This document shows positions 45,119 to 54,385 of a stretch of 64,000 nt of DNA, in pieces. Origin of the DNA: Methylicorpusculum oleiharenae (lineage in GTDB: Bacteria > Pseudomonadota > Gammaproteobacteria > Methylococcales > Methylomonadaceae); assembly GCF_009828925.2 (NCBI RefSeq), contig NZ_WUTY02000001.1, forward strand, positions 4,184,492 through 4,248,491, read 5' to 3'. Positions within the stretch are counted from its first letter, which is position 1, and every line of letters starts with the position of its first letter. Below the pieces are notes generated by a model. It was not told where the DNA came from and ran no database searches. It saw nothing but the letters and a program-made list of their open reading frames with translations. The position numbers and the translations under genes are program-made.

Positions 45119-45657
45119 TAAAGTTTAGTTTTCATACCTTTTCATATTGCCGCGTCATTATTTTGCAAAATTTCATCTTTCCTTTGATGATTACCCTCAC
45201 ATCCCTTTTCCAAGCCTTAACATCTAAAACTTTTTAGAAGTTTATCACGAAATCCACCGTTTTTATCCAGAAATTTTCCGCATAAACTTGTTGGATAAAT
45301 CATAAAAATAATCTTATGCCATTGTTTAAAATATCTTTTTACTGTTTTTAACAATCAATCCCAATGCCGAAATCTGGCTTCATCAAATACACTGCGATGA
45401 ATAGATTGACCAAACGTACTGATTAAATTGGAAACTGTTAACGGCCTCAGCAAGGAAAACAAATTTCAGTCGAAATATCCCCACTTATACTTCGCGCGGT
45501 CATGTTTGCGGCTTTTATGGCAAGGCAATTTTGTTCGACGCTTACAAGGAAGTAAGCGGTAGACTGCGTAGGGAACTGGCAGTTGGTAGGGGGTTGGAAA
45601 TCAAAGCATGATCGACTTGACGGGGACAGTAAATTGCAGCTTTTTCCATTCAAATCA
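45119..45657. other. Non-coding region right of attR
   Basis: No gene is supported. The segment 45597-45650 (containing AATCAAAGCATGATCGACTT) recurs in diverged form at 47580-47634, part of the duplication that carries the paired regulators. Confidence 0.5.
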
Positions 45658-46497
45658 TCAGGCGCACATTTCTTGCTTTTGCACTTCTCCATGATGGCCT
45701 ATATTAAGCTTATATCCAAAACCTTTAACCGTTATAATCCATTGCGGATGATTAGTATCTATTTCTATTTTCTTTCTCAACAAGTACATATATTGATAAA
45801 GATCTGATTTGGTTGCCCGGTTATTTTCAGGCCACAGATGATCTATTATTTCGTCAGCCATAAATGTTCTATCTGTATCTGTTGCCAATAGTTCAAACAA
45901 CTCATATTCTTTACGCGTCAATTCAATTTTTTGCCCTTTTAAAAAAACACATTTATTGAGATGATCTATTTCAAACTCATTATCTTTGTGTTTTATGACA
46001 TGATGAGATTTAACCGAACTAAAATAATTATATTTTAAAATTCCATTATCGTGATTAAAACTCCTATTTCTCCTCTCAATGTAAGAACGTCTTTCTCTAT
46101 GTCTTCTTTCTTGTTCTTCAGCATCTTTAGTGAGAATTAATTCCTTAAAACATTTGTCAATATCAATAATATCGGAGGAATCATCAACTATTTTATCGAC
46201 CCACGGCGATGACCTGCCTGTGACACCTGAGGCACGATTATTGATGCCACAGACTTTAATCCCATATTCCAGACAGATTTGTCTCAACAAATTTCGCTCT
46301 AATTCCCTATTGTCAGCATTTATAAAATCGAGAGGGATAATAATCAATAGTGGTTTTGATTCTTTTAATAAATTGATTCTATCTACATTTAATTCAAGTT
46401 CTGTCAGCGATAAATTATTAGCATAACAGTAACCTTTTAACATGAAAAAAATGTATCTGTCATTATCAAATACAATTATATTGTTATTTTTATTCAT
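45658..46497 (-). CDS. Winged-helix regulator with pseudo-receiver, copy 1
   Basis: 279 aa from the ATG at 46497. The C-terminal 100 residues form an OmpR-type winged helix (LTRKEYELFELLA, then SDLYQYMYLLRKKIE and the wing VKGFGYKL). The N-terminal half has the strand/helix pattern of a receiver, but the phosphoacceptor site reads IIIPLDF, with proline in place of aspartate. An Arg/Glu-rich linker (EEQERRHRERRSYIERR) lies between. It is probably an atypical, non-phosphorylated response regulator. A paralogue lies at 49200. Confidence 0.8.
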   Translation of the reverse strand: MNKNNNIIVFDNDRYIFFMLKGYCYANNLSLTELELNVDRINLLKESKPLLIIIPLDFINADNRELERNLLRQICLEYGIKVCGINNRASGVTGRSSPWVDKIVDDSSDIIDIDKCFKELILTKDAEEQERRHRERRSYIERRNRSFNHDNGILKYNYFSSVKSHHVIKHKDNEFEIDHLNKCVFLKGQKIELTRKEYELFELLATDTDRTFMADEIIDHLWPENNRATKSDLYQYMYLLRKKIEIDTNHPQWIITVKGFGYKLNIGHHGEVQKQEMCA

Positions 46498-47016
46498 AAT
46501 ATTAATTAAGTAATTTAAAGCCGTCTCCATTATACAAAATGATATCTATATATCATTAGCACTAAATGCGCCATAAATTAAAATATTGTTATAACTCATA
46601 TATTTAATTTATTTTTTATAAATGAGATTGGTCCAACCTAAATTTTTTGTAAAAATAACTGACACAAATTAATCGTTTAATTCACGTCATATTTATGTAA
46701 AAAAATGACAGTGCGAACCAAATAGTGTTGATCTTATTGGCATAGCAAACCAGGCCACTTGTTTGTTAAATATTTCACTTCATTCACTCAATTTATTATT
46801 AAACCTGGACAAAATTAAATTTTTAATCTTGCAGATATGACATTTAATTGGTTTTAGATTCTTTCTTAATAATAAACAACAACTTAAGCTGTTTAATTGA
46901 GACATTTAATAATAATTTACAGTTGTCAAATTTATTGACACTTTTGTGGTTTTTACCCTTAATTAAGGCACTATACAAACTTTGCCAGTAGGGAAAATCA
47001 ATGCCATTTAGTTATT
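46498..47016. other. AT-rich intergenic region
   Basis: Very AT-rich; no gene seen. It should contain the promoter of regulator copy 1 (for example TTTTTATAAAT-like stretches), but no clear boxes. Confidence 0.4.
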
Positions 47017-47177
47017 TATACCTTTCGCACTTTAAATTTCGGCAGTGCCTAAGGAGGCAACGGATTGTTCGGCAAAGGCTTTGCCAGCACGGATGGTGGT
47101 ATAGAGACTACATGGATGGTTTTATGGCGTCCTTTGACGGGCACCCCGGTGCCGAATTTCGATCTACGATAGGTATC
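47017..47177 (-). repeat. MITE-like 161-bp repeat, copy E (inverted)
   Basis: Inverse orientation relative to copies A-D, starting TATACCTTTCGCAC. An open frame through it (47001-47207) is not a gene. Confidence 0.85.
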
Positions 47178-47283
47178 ATTAAATCCATAGGATCTTCCTA
47201 CGATTGAAGCGGGGCATATCAAACGGGAGCGATGCACTTCAACGTTGTTTAGCAAATTCCTCTATTCGTTGGAGTCACAAAAA

Positions 47284-47409
47284 TCAGCTTTGCTTTGGCA
47301 TATGCAGTCTATTCAGATCTACCTTTTTTACGTAATACTTGATCATACGTTTGATTGTCGATGCACAAATGCCTATCAGCTTGGCAAGAATGTTTAAGCA
47401 GTTGCTCAT
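47284..47409 (-). pseudogene. 41-aa HTH fragment, possible transposase remnant
   Basis: The frame reads ILAKLIGICASTIKRMIKYY, which looks like the helix-turn-helix of an IS transposase. There is no RBS and nothing recognisable on either side; probably decayed mobile DNA. The rest of 47178-47693 holds no gene. Confidence 0.3.
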
Positions 47410-47683
47410 GCATACTGGTAAAACTCTTCAGTTGAACCTTGGTTTTATTGAAATTACCAAGATAAAAAACTAGGCATGGGCGTATTATGAATCAGGAAAT
47501 TTTTTGGTTTCACAGGGCAAATAAAGCCCTCTACTGGGCAAATTCAGCAGAGCGCTAGCTGGTATGCAAATAGTATGATAGGAATCAAAGCATGTTCGAC
47601 TTGACGGAGACAGTCAGTTACGGCTTTTTCCATTTACTTCTATCTGATCGAAAAAACGGCTGGTTTCCTAAAGGTGCGGGGGG

Positions 47684-47693
47684 GGTGTAGTCG
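47684..47693. repeat. Left target-site duplication of the IS
   Basis: GGTGTAGTCG abuts the left IS end and is repeated exactly at 49075-49084. Confidence 0.88.
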
Positions 47694-49074
47694 CAATGCC
47701 GTTAAGTTAAGCCTCACCGGTACTGGCGCCTGGGTTTGGGGCTGAGTCGGTTTTTGGGTCTGGGCGCTTTTCGGCCGGGTCGTTTGCGTTCCAGCGTTTT
47801 GGCGTAGAGCGCGATCAGTTCCAACACTTTATCGTGTGGTACCCGCTGGATAAGCCAGCCGAATAGTCGCGTCTTCAGGGAGTTGAGGATATAGGTGACG
47901 TTGGGATAGTAATACGCGGCTTTCTCGTCAGACAACGACTCGTAGGCTTCGCGGGCCAAGGCTTCGGCAAGATTGGCGGTGAAAATTTTGGCATGAATGT
48001 CCTGGCGGATGGATTCGGGTAACTCGCCGGTGAATTGTTCGAGATAGAGCCTGTGCTTGAGGACTTTGAAGGCTTCTTCGATGTTCCAGCGGGCATGGTA
48101 GAGCTCGCCGAACGCGTGAGCAGGATAGACTTGCGTATCGGTGAGTGATGTAGCCAGGACTTCAATGTGACCCGTGGACAAGATCACCTTGATCAAGCGT
48201 AGCCTCAGGAGTTTGTGCGTCAATAGCTGCCCGGCGGCTCGAGCTTGGCGACGAGCATGAGCGGATACAGGCAAGCTGATGACGGTTTCTGTCAGCCCTG
48301 AGCGTAGAAAGTTTTCAACCGCTGGCCATTGGTTACCGTCCATGCGAGCCAGAAACGGCAAGCCCCGTTGGTGCAGTAAGGTGAACAGCCACAACGCCGG
48401 AAAGCCACGATCCATGATCAATAGGTCGTCGCTAGTGAGATGCGGCAGCAACTGTGCCAGTAGCGCCCGCTCGGCATCGTCGAATCGGCCCACCACGGTT
48501 TTGATCATCAGCTTTGAGGTTGTGGCAAACAGACCCAAGGCGCGCGCCAGTACATAAGGCTGGCCACCGGTGTCGATTTGGACGCCAAATTCGGTTTGGT
48601 TTTCCAGCCAGGGCGGCAAACGCAAGGTCGTCGAGTCGGTAGCAACCCGTTGCAAACCTTGCCAGCGCGGTTCAGGTAGCAGCTCATTGAGCAAGCCGAC
48701 CAGACTATCGTTCAGGGCCTCGAACACCGACGCTTTGAGTTTTTGCCTGGCTTGTGAGACAGCGCTTTTGCTCACAGTCCGTAGCGAACTACCGTCCAAT
48801 GTGGAAAACAGATCGTCCAACAAGGTCTGTAAGCTCCCTTTGAAGGCGCAGAGTAGGAATGAAACCAGTACCGGAAAGGTGAGAACGCGTTGCCGGGTAA
48901 AAGCTTTGTCGTGAGTGCGATGTGCGGCGATGAAGTCTGGCGTGTGGAGAGTTTTTGAAAGGTGGGCGAGAATGCTGGCATGGATACTGCTAAGTCGGTT
49001 TCATTGGTTTATCCTTGTTATTCAATAGGTTACGAACATCATTATAACACAAAATGCTTAACTTAACGGCATTG
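47694..49074 (-). mobile_element. Complete IS4-type insertion sequence (1381 bp)
   Basis: Termini are the perfect 19-bp inverted repeat CAATGCCGTTAAGTTAAGC, flanked by the 10-bp target duplication GGTGTAGTCG. It encodes one transposase on the minus strand. Confidence 0.9.
47714..49004 (-). pseudogene. IS4-family transposase with early frameshift
   Basis: DDE transposase. The conserved parts are ATDSTTLRLP (first D), LLIMDRGFPALWLF (second D), and YHARWNIEEAFKVLKHRLYLE (YREK-like motif with the catalytic E). The frame is open up to TLLDDLFSTLDG and beyond to SIHASILAHLSKTLH. The natural ATG at 49004 has a good RBS (AAGGAT) but reads ATGAAACCGACTTAG: removing one T joins it to the main frame. 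So the gene is probably inactivated by a 1-bp insertion, unless translation starts at an ATT or TTG inside. Confidence 0.75.
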
Positions 49075-49199
49075 GGTGTAGTCGAGGATGTCGGCTGCAT
49101 GAATGCTGCCTTCAAGCCCCTATAGACGGGTTAACGGCGGTCCTCGACAGGCTCATCCTGCACCGTTAAAAAGTTTTTTATGTAATAAGGAGTAAATCA

Positions 49200-50036
49200 T
49201 CAGGCGCACAATTCTTGCTCTTGTGCTTCTTCTAGATGGCCTATATTCAGCTTATATCCAAAACCTTTAATCGTTATTATCCATTGCGGATTATTAGTAT
49301 CTATTTCTATTTTCTTTCTTAACAAGTACATATATTGATAGAGATCTGATTTGGTTGCCCGGTTATTTTCAGGCCACAGATGATCAATGATTTCATCAGC
49401 CATAAATGTTCTATCTACATCTGTTGCCAATAACTCAAACAATTCGAATTCTTTACGCGTCAATTCAATTTTTTGCCCTTTCAAAAAAACACATTTATTG
49501 CGATAGTCAATTTCAAATTCATTATATTTGTGTTTAATATCATGATGAGAATTAACCGAACTAAAATTATTAAATTTTTGAATTTCATTGTCATGATTAA
49601 AATTCATATTCCTCCTCTCCATGTAAGAACGTCTTTCTCTATGTCTTCTTTCTTGTTCTTCAGTTTCTGTTAGTTTTAGATCCTTAAAGCATCCATCAAT
49701 ATCAATAATATCAAATGGATCATCAATGATTTTATCGGCCCACTTTGATATACCGCCTGTTACACCTGAATCACTTTTATTGATGCCGCAGACTTTAATT
49801 TCGTAATCCAGACAGATTTGTCTCAACAAATCCCGCTCTAATTCCCTATTGTCATCATTCATAAAATCTAGAGGAATAATAACTAATAAGGGTTTTATTT
49901 CTTTTAATAAATTGATTCTATTTTCATTTAATTCAAGCTCTGTTACCGATAAGTTATTAGCATAACAGTAACCCTTTAACATGGACAAAAAATATTTATC
50001 ATTATCAAATACAATTATAGTGTTATTCTTTTTCAT
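49200..50036 (-). CDS. Winged-helix regulator with pseudo-receiver, copy 2
   Basis: 278 aa from the ATG at 50036. Close paralogue of the gene at 45658: the DNA-binding domain is almost identical, the receiver and linker (EEQERRHRERRSYMERR) more diverged. The acceptor site again reads VIIPLDF without the aspartate. The 3' flank (AATCATCAGGCGCACA) is shared with copy 1, which supports segment duplication followed by IS insertion between the copies. Confidence 0.8.
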   Translation of the reverse strand: MKKNNTIIVFDNDKYFLSMLKGYCYANNLSVTELELNENRINLLKEIKPLLVIIPLDFMNDDNRELERDLLRQICLDYEIKVCGINKSDSGVTGGISKWADKIIDDPFDIIDIDGCFKDLKLTETEEQERRHRERRSYMERRNMNFNHDNEIQKFNNFSSVNSHHDIKHKYNEFEIDYRNKCVFLKGQKIELTRKEFELFELLATDVDRTFMADEIIDHLWPENNRATKSDLYQYMYLLRKKIEIDTNNPQWIITIKGFGYKLNIGHLEEAQEQELCA

Positions 50037-50157
50037 AATATTAACTATGTAATTTATTGACAATAAAATTAAATGATTACTGAAAAACAGACTCTCAATC
50101 AGATAATGATTGATGAATATATTTAACAATTACCATTATTAAAATTCCGAAAAAAGC

Positions 50158-50757
50158 TTACTGCATTCGCTTGGTATCCGCTGATATTGGACAAATAATA
50201 AGTTGCACATAATCCTTGTCTTGATATTTTTTGAGATTAAATATCAACCCGCATTTAAAGTGAACCCCATCATTACCGACTGCTTCAAAATAATGACCGG
50301 CTCTAGACAGAAACCGTAACCTCGGATTAATTTGTTCATTACAAATCAAAGGCAAATCAGCCAAATGCGGAAGCACCTTAGCAACATGATGACTGATCAG
50401 ACTTTTAGGTTTAAAACCGAACAGTTCACTGCCTTTTCCATTACAGTGCTGTATTACACAGCTATCATCCAAAATGAAGACCCCATTTTCTGCATGAATG
50501 ACATCTTGCCTGATATCACCAATTCCAACTGAAGTAGCAGCCCATTTGCCTGATGCATCCTTATTGTTCCTCACGTTTTTCCACTCTGGGACACTATTTG
50601 ATTCTGATTTATGAATGGACTGACCTTCAATTACCTGCCCTTTGACACCTGCAAGCATTTTTTTCGCTGATTGCCCGCCCCTCGCAGCAACCTGACCACA
50701 CTTTAAAACCACCGGCTTTTTGCCTGTTGGATGATCGAATTGAACCATCTTTTTCAT
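50158..50757 (-). CDS. PAS-domain protein without output domain
   Basis: 199 aa. The first 80 residues are basic and disordered; residues about 85-190 form a PAS fold (VFILDDSCVIQHCNGKGSELFGF, then the RAGHYFEAVG and VQLIICPI strands). No kinase or other output domain follows. It lies just upstream of regulator copy 2 in the same direction, so the two may be a sensor-regulator unit. Confidence 0.7.
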   Translation of the reverse strand: MKKMVQFDHPTGKKPVVLKCGQVAARGGQSAKKMLAGVKGQVIEGQSIHKSESNSVPEWKNVRNNKDASGKWAATSVGIGDIRQDVIHAENGVFILDDSCVIQHCNGKGSELFGFKPKSLISHHVAKVLPHLADLPLICNEQINPRLRFLSRAGHYFEAVGNDGVHFKCGLIFNLKKYQDKDYVQLIICPISADTKRMQ

Positions 50758-51594
50758 TGAATATCCTCTTCATGCCGTTTATGTTTTACCGACTCTAAAT
50801 CTCAGTTCTAATATCACCGCTTGACCCAGACGTTATGTATGATTACATCGAGTTTTCAAGGTCGAATTTTTTCACTCGCCTTGCCTGCCTTAATTTCAAT
50901 TTTCAAATTCTTAAAATGATTTGAAACCGCAAGTCAGCATCCTTAACCGCATCAACCCCAAAGTTGACGGGGAATAATTTAACTTGAATAATCAGAAAAA
51001 AATATTCGCGCAAACACGTAAGGGCATTTACTTAAAAAACGTGGGGGTTAATTTCCAGTTTTTGGCTTGTTTACGACTGCAAATCCTTAACGGCTAAGAA
51101 CTACCGGGAACATTAATTTCATCATGATGCTATTTCCTCCGCGTTCTAACCAATAGAACGATTCAAAATACTCATGTCAAACAGCTGATCGAATTACTGG
51201 CCCATCAATGACTTTAAAATTTTGTAACTACTCAGCAGATCAACAAAACAACTGTGATGAACCGTGTAGGTTGCGGTTGGCGAAAGCCAACCCAACATTT
51301 CAAGGCCATGGCGTTAATTGTTAGGTTGCGAAAAACCTTCGCTGAATAATTACCAATTTTTTAATAAAGTAAAAATTGAACTATTCAGTGCTACTAATCA
51401 TTCCTTCTGGGAGACAGCACCTTGAAGTTAAGCTCATCGCACTGTACCGACAAGCAATAATTGGAGAGGCGGCCCTGCCCGAGACCCAAAATGGTCGGCT
51501 CCTACAAAATACGCTGAACTTATCCCGTGTGTCAGGACAATAGTTGCAAAGTTTACTTCTTTTTTATCATGCAAAACTATACGGTTTAACCCGT
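50758..51594. other. Intergenic region with REP-like repeats
   Basis: No gene is supported. At 51266-51340 lies a GTAGGTTGCGGTTGGCGAAAGCCAACCCAAC hairpin-type repeat (read as shorter arms GGTTGGC/GCCAACC), and at 51466-51515 a fragment of the GGCTCCTAC REP family. Confidence 0.5.
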
Positions 51595-51636
51595 AAGGGT
51601 TTTTACTTACTTGCCAAATAAGTAAAAACCCTTATC
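51594..51636. promoter_or_regulatory. Large hairpin upstream of the FixL-like kinase
   Basis: The arms AAGGGTTTTTACTTA and TAAGTAAAAACCCTT are perfect 15-bp complements with a 9-nt loop. It ends just before an ATG at 51637 and would bury that start, which supports the start at 51715. Confidence 0.6.
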
Positions 51637-51714
51637 ATGCGGTCAAGACAATTTACTCAGCCTAAAAGGCTTGGACCAGGAGCCGATTTGGTTAATTCGC
51701 ATGAAGGTTCTGAT

Positions 51715-53553
51715 ATGCAAGCGCTTTTTGCGGTTATTCCTAATGCGCTGCTACTCACCGATAAATTGGGCGTTATCGTTGAGGCAAATCCTGCCGCTCA
51801 AAACATGTTTGGCTACAGTGCCGATGCGATGACCGGACTTAGGATTGAGTCTTTGATTCCCGATTATTACCTGACGCATCGTATCTGGCAGCAACATCAA
51901 AATCCGCAGGACAAGCGTCTGGCCGATCAGGGAAGGCTGCTTTTCGCACAACGCAGCGATGGCTCACAGTTTCAGATAGATATCCGGTCTAGCGATCTGC
52001 AAACGCCAAACAAAGTTTTCATTCTGATTACACTTTACGATATATCCACTCATTGGCCACAAACGCAGCGAATCAGCGAAAATGCAGAAAGCCAACGCGC
52101 AATGATCGACCAAGCCATCGTCGGCTTTGTCCGAACTGATCTGATAGGCAACATAACCCTGGCCAATAATTGTTTTAGCACTATCACACATCTTGATCAA
52201 CACGCGTTATTAGGCATGAACATGCTGACACTGACTCACCCCGATGACCGTCCACGGCATTTTGAACTTTTTCAACGCCTGGTAAAGTTTGATCACTCGT
52301 TTACTTTCGAAACGCGCTATCAGCAAAATAAAGAGGAACCGGCCTGGGTCACTCTTTCAGTTTCGCGAATATGCGATGCATTGAGACGGCCATCCGGCAC
52401 AGTAGCGGTTGTGATGGATATTTCCGCGCGCACTCTCACGTCCCATGCCTTAAAATGCAGCGAGGAGCGATTGGAACTGGCCAAACGTGCCGCAAAGCTC
52501 GGTATTTTTGATATTGATTTGATCCAAAATAAAATTCAGTGTGATCGTTTCATTTACGATATTTGGGGGTTTACTTCGGATGAACCGCTCAGTTACGAAA
52601 AATTAACAGCGTCCATACATCCGGAAGACAAAACGAGCAGAGATTGGGTCTTTGCGGAAACGCTAAAAAACGGCACTCATGAATATGAAATCGAATACCG
52701 GGTCATCAATCAACAAAAGCATCATGAAACCTGGATTTCAGTCAACAGTCATATTTTCTATGAGGGTCAACAGGCAAGCCGGATAGTCGGGGTGGTTCAG
52801 GATATTAGTAAACGCAAACTCAGCGAACAGAAAAGCCAGAGAAACCGGACAGCGCTGGGGACTTTACTTAAGCAGCAAGTCGCCAACCAGACTGCATCGG
52901 CCATAGCACATGAACTGAACCAGCCATTGACAGCCATTTCAGCTTACAGTGAAGTCGCCCTGAAAACATTACAAAGCAAAACAATCAATGCTGATCAATT
53001 AAACAAAGCGCTGCAAGGCTGTATCGAGCAAGCTCACCGTGTCGGCCACACTCTGCACGAATTGCTCAACGTTTTGAATACCAACACAATTAATCTGGAA
53101 CTCATTGATATCAATACACTGATTATCGATACCCTCACCCATATTCAAGCGGATGATTTTGACGGGGTACACGCCGAACTTCAACTGGAAGCCGGCCTGC
53201 CTCCTGTTATCGGTTACCGGATTCAAATTGCAATGGTATTGATCAATCTGATACGCAACAGCATAGAAGCCATCCGCGACGCAAATAGCGCGCCAGGCGC
53301 CATTTCGCTCACCGTGCGATCCATCGCCGAAAAGAATTGCGTGCAAATTACGCTGCAAGACAACGGTCCGGGCTTGAAAGAAGACATGGTAAAGAGCATC
53401 TTTGAACCCTTTTTTACAACTAAAACAGGAGGTATCGGAATGGGATTAACTATTAGCCGGGCTCTGATTGAGTCTAATGGAGGTCATCTCTGGTTTGATT
53501 TAAAGAACGATCCGGGCGCAATTTTTCACTTTACCTTACCATTTGCCGTATGA
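51715..53553 (+). CDS. FixL-like PAS histidine kinase
   Basis: 612 aa from the ATG at 51715, which has a well-placed GAAGG and begins right at the first PAS domain (MQALFAVIPNALLLTD). Three PAS domains follow in order (about 1-110, 125-240, 250-365), then a HisKA box ASAIAHELNQPLTAIS with the phospho-His about 399, and a HATPase with NLIRNS, DNGPG and GGIGMGLTISR. No membrane segment, so it is a soluble sensor. Its stop overlaps the fixJ-like gene (ATGA). Confidence 0.88.
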   Translation: MQALFAVIPNALLLTDKLGVIVEANPAAQNMFGYSADAMTGLRIESLIPDYYLTHRIWQQHQNPQDKRLADQGRLLFAQRSDGSQFQIDIRSSDLQTPNKVFILITLYDISTHWPQTQRISENAESQRAMIDQAIVGFVRTDLIGNITLANNCFSTITHLDQHALLGMNMLTLTHPDDRPRHFELFQRLVKFDHSFTFETRYQQNKEEPAWVTLSVSRICDALRRPSGTVAVVMDISARTLTSHALKCSEERLELAKRAAKLGIFDIDLIQNKIQCDRFIYDIWGFTSDEPLSYEKLTASIHPEDKTSRDWVFAETLKNGTHEYEIEYRVINQQKHHETWISVNSHIFYEGQQASRIVGVVQDISKRKLSEQKSQRNRTALGTLLKQQVANQTASAIAHELNQPLTAISAYSEVALKTLQSKTINADQLNKALQGCIEQAHRVGHTLHELLNVLNTNTINLELIDINTLIIDTLTHIQADDFDGVHAELQLEAGLPPVIGYRIQIAMVLINLIRNSIEAIRDANSAPGAISLTVRSIAEKNCVQITLQDNGPGLKEDMVKSIFEPFFTTKTGGIGMGLTISRALIESNGGHLWFDLKNDPGAIFHFTLPFAV

Positions 53554-54161
53554 ACGAACAGGATATGACTGTCTTTATCATAGATGATGACACCGCAGTA
53601 CTGGACTCATTGACGCTAATGATTGAACAGGCTGAATTGAAAGTTCAGGCATTCCAAAGCGCGCACGCCTTTTTGGAATGCTACCGATCCGGTATGAAGG
53701 GTTGCGTCATTCTCGATATTAAAATGCCGGAAATAGACGGCATGCAGCTGCAACAAATGCTGATTGATCTGAAAGTGCCGTTACCGATCATTTTTCTCAC
53801 CGGACACGGCAATATTCCAATGAGCGTCAAAGCAATGAAAAAAGGCGCATCTGATTTCCTCATCAAGCCTATCAAACGGGATAAGCTGATGGCTTGTATT
53901 GAATTCGCTTTTGAAGAATGTAAAAACTGGCACTTCAGGCAGGCAAGCCAGCAACACGCCCAGAAATTACTGGCAACGCTGACCGAACGGGAAAAGGAGG
54001 TTATGAGGCTGGCGCTGATTGGTCAAGCGAATAAACAAATCGCGGTAGAGTTAGGTATCAGTCACCGGACCGTAGAGATTCACAAAGCCAGAGTCTTGCA
54101 AAAAACAGGCGTGGATAATTTGCTTGAGCTGGCGCGCATCGTTGCGGATACGGCGGCATAA
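53550..54161 (+). CDS. FixJ-like response regulator
   Basis: 203 aa. The receiver has the acid pocket IDDD (11-14) and phosphoacceptor D56 in ILDIKMP, and T/K residues in FLTGHGN and LIKPIKR. The C-terminal LuxR HTH spans about 140-195 (LTEREKEVMRLALIGQANKQ). ATGA-coupled to the FixL-like kinase, so they are a cognate pair. Confidence 0.92.
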   Translation: MNEQDMTVFIIDDDTAVLDSLTLMIEQAELKVQAFQSAHAFLECYRSGMKGCVILDIKMPEIDGMQLQQMLIDLKVPLPIIFLTGHGNIPMSVKAMKKGASDFLIKPIKRDKLMACIEFAFEECKNWHFRQASQQHAQKLLATLTEREKEVMRLALIGQANKQIAVELGISHRTVEIHKARVLQKTGVDNLLELARIVADTAA

Positions 54162-54189
54162 AAAATAAGTAATGATCATCAAGTCTTAT

Positions 54190-54362
54190 AATTGAAGTCC
54201 CGCGTAGGTTGGGCTGCGTGCTTTTCACAACCCAACACTTAACGCCATGACCTTGAAATGTTGGATTGGCTATCGCCAACCGCAAGCTAAACGGAACATC
54301 ACCTTTGTCGGGCCACACCCGCGATTGAACCACATTCGATCGCGGGCATGGCCCGCTCCTAC
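54190..54362. repeat. REP-like composite repeat
   Basis: It combines the GTAGGTTGGG...CAACCCAACA palindrome (54197-54237) with a truncated copy of the CGCGGGCATGGCCCGCTCCTAC palindrome (54304-54361). Related copies lie at 51266, 23164 and 59760. It fills the gap between the fixJ-like gene and the next kinase. Confidence 0.7.
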
Positions 54363-54385
54363 GATACAGCCTATGGACTCTAAGC

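Noticed and set aside
47001-47207. 68-codon frame
   Set aside because: Falls in MITE-like copy E; the equivalent frame is broken in other copies.
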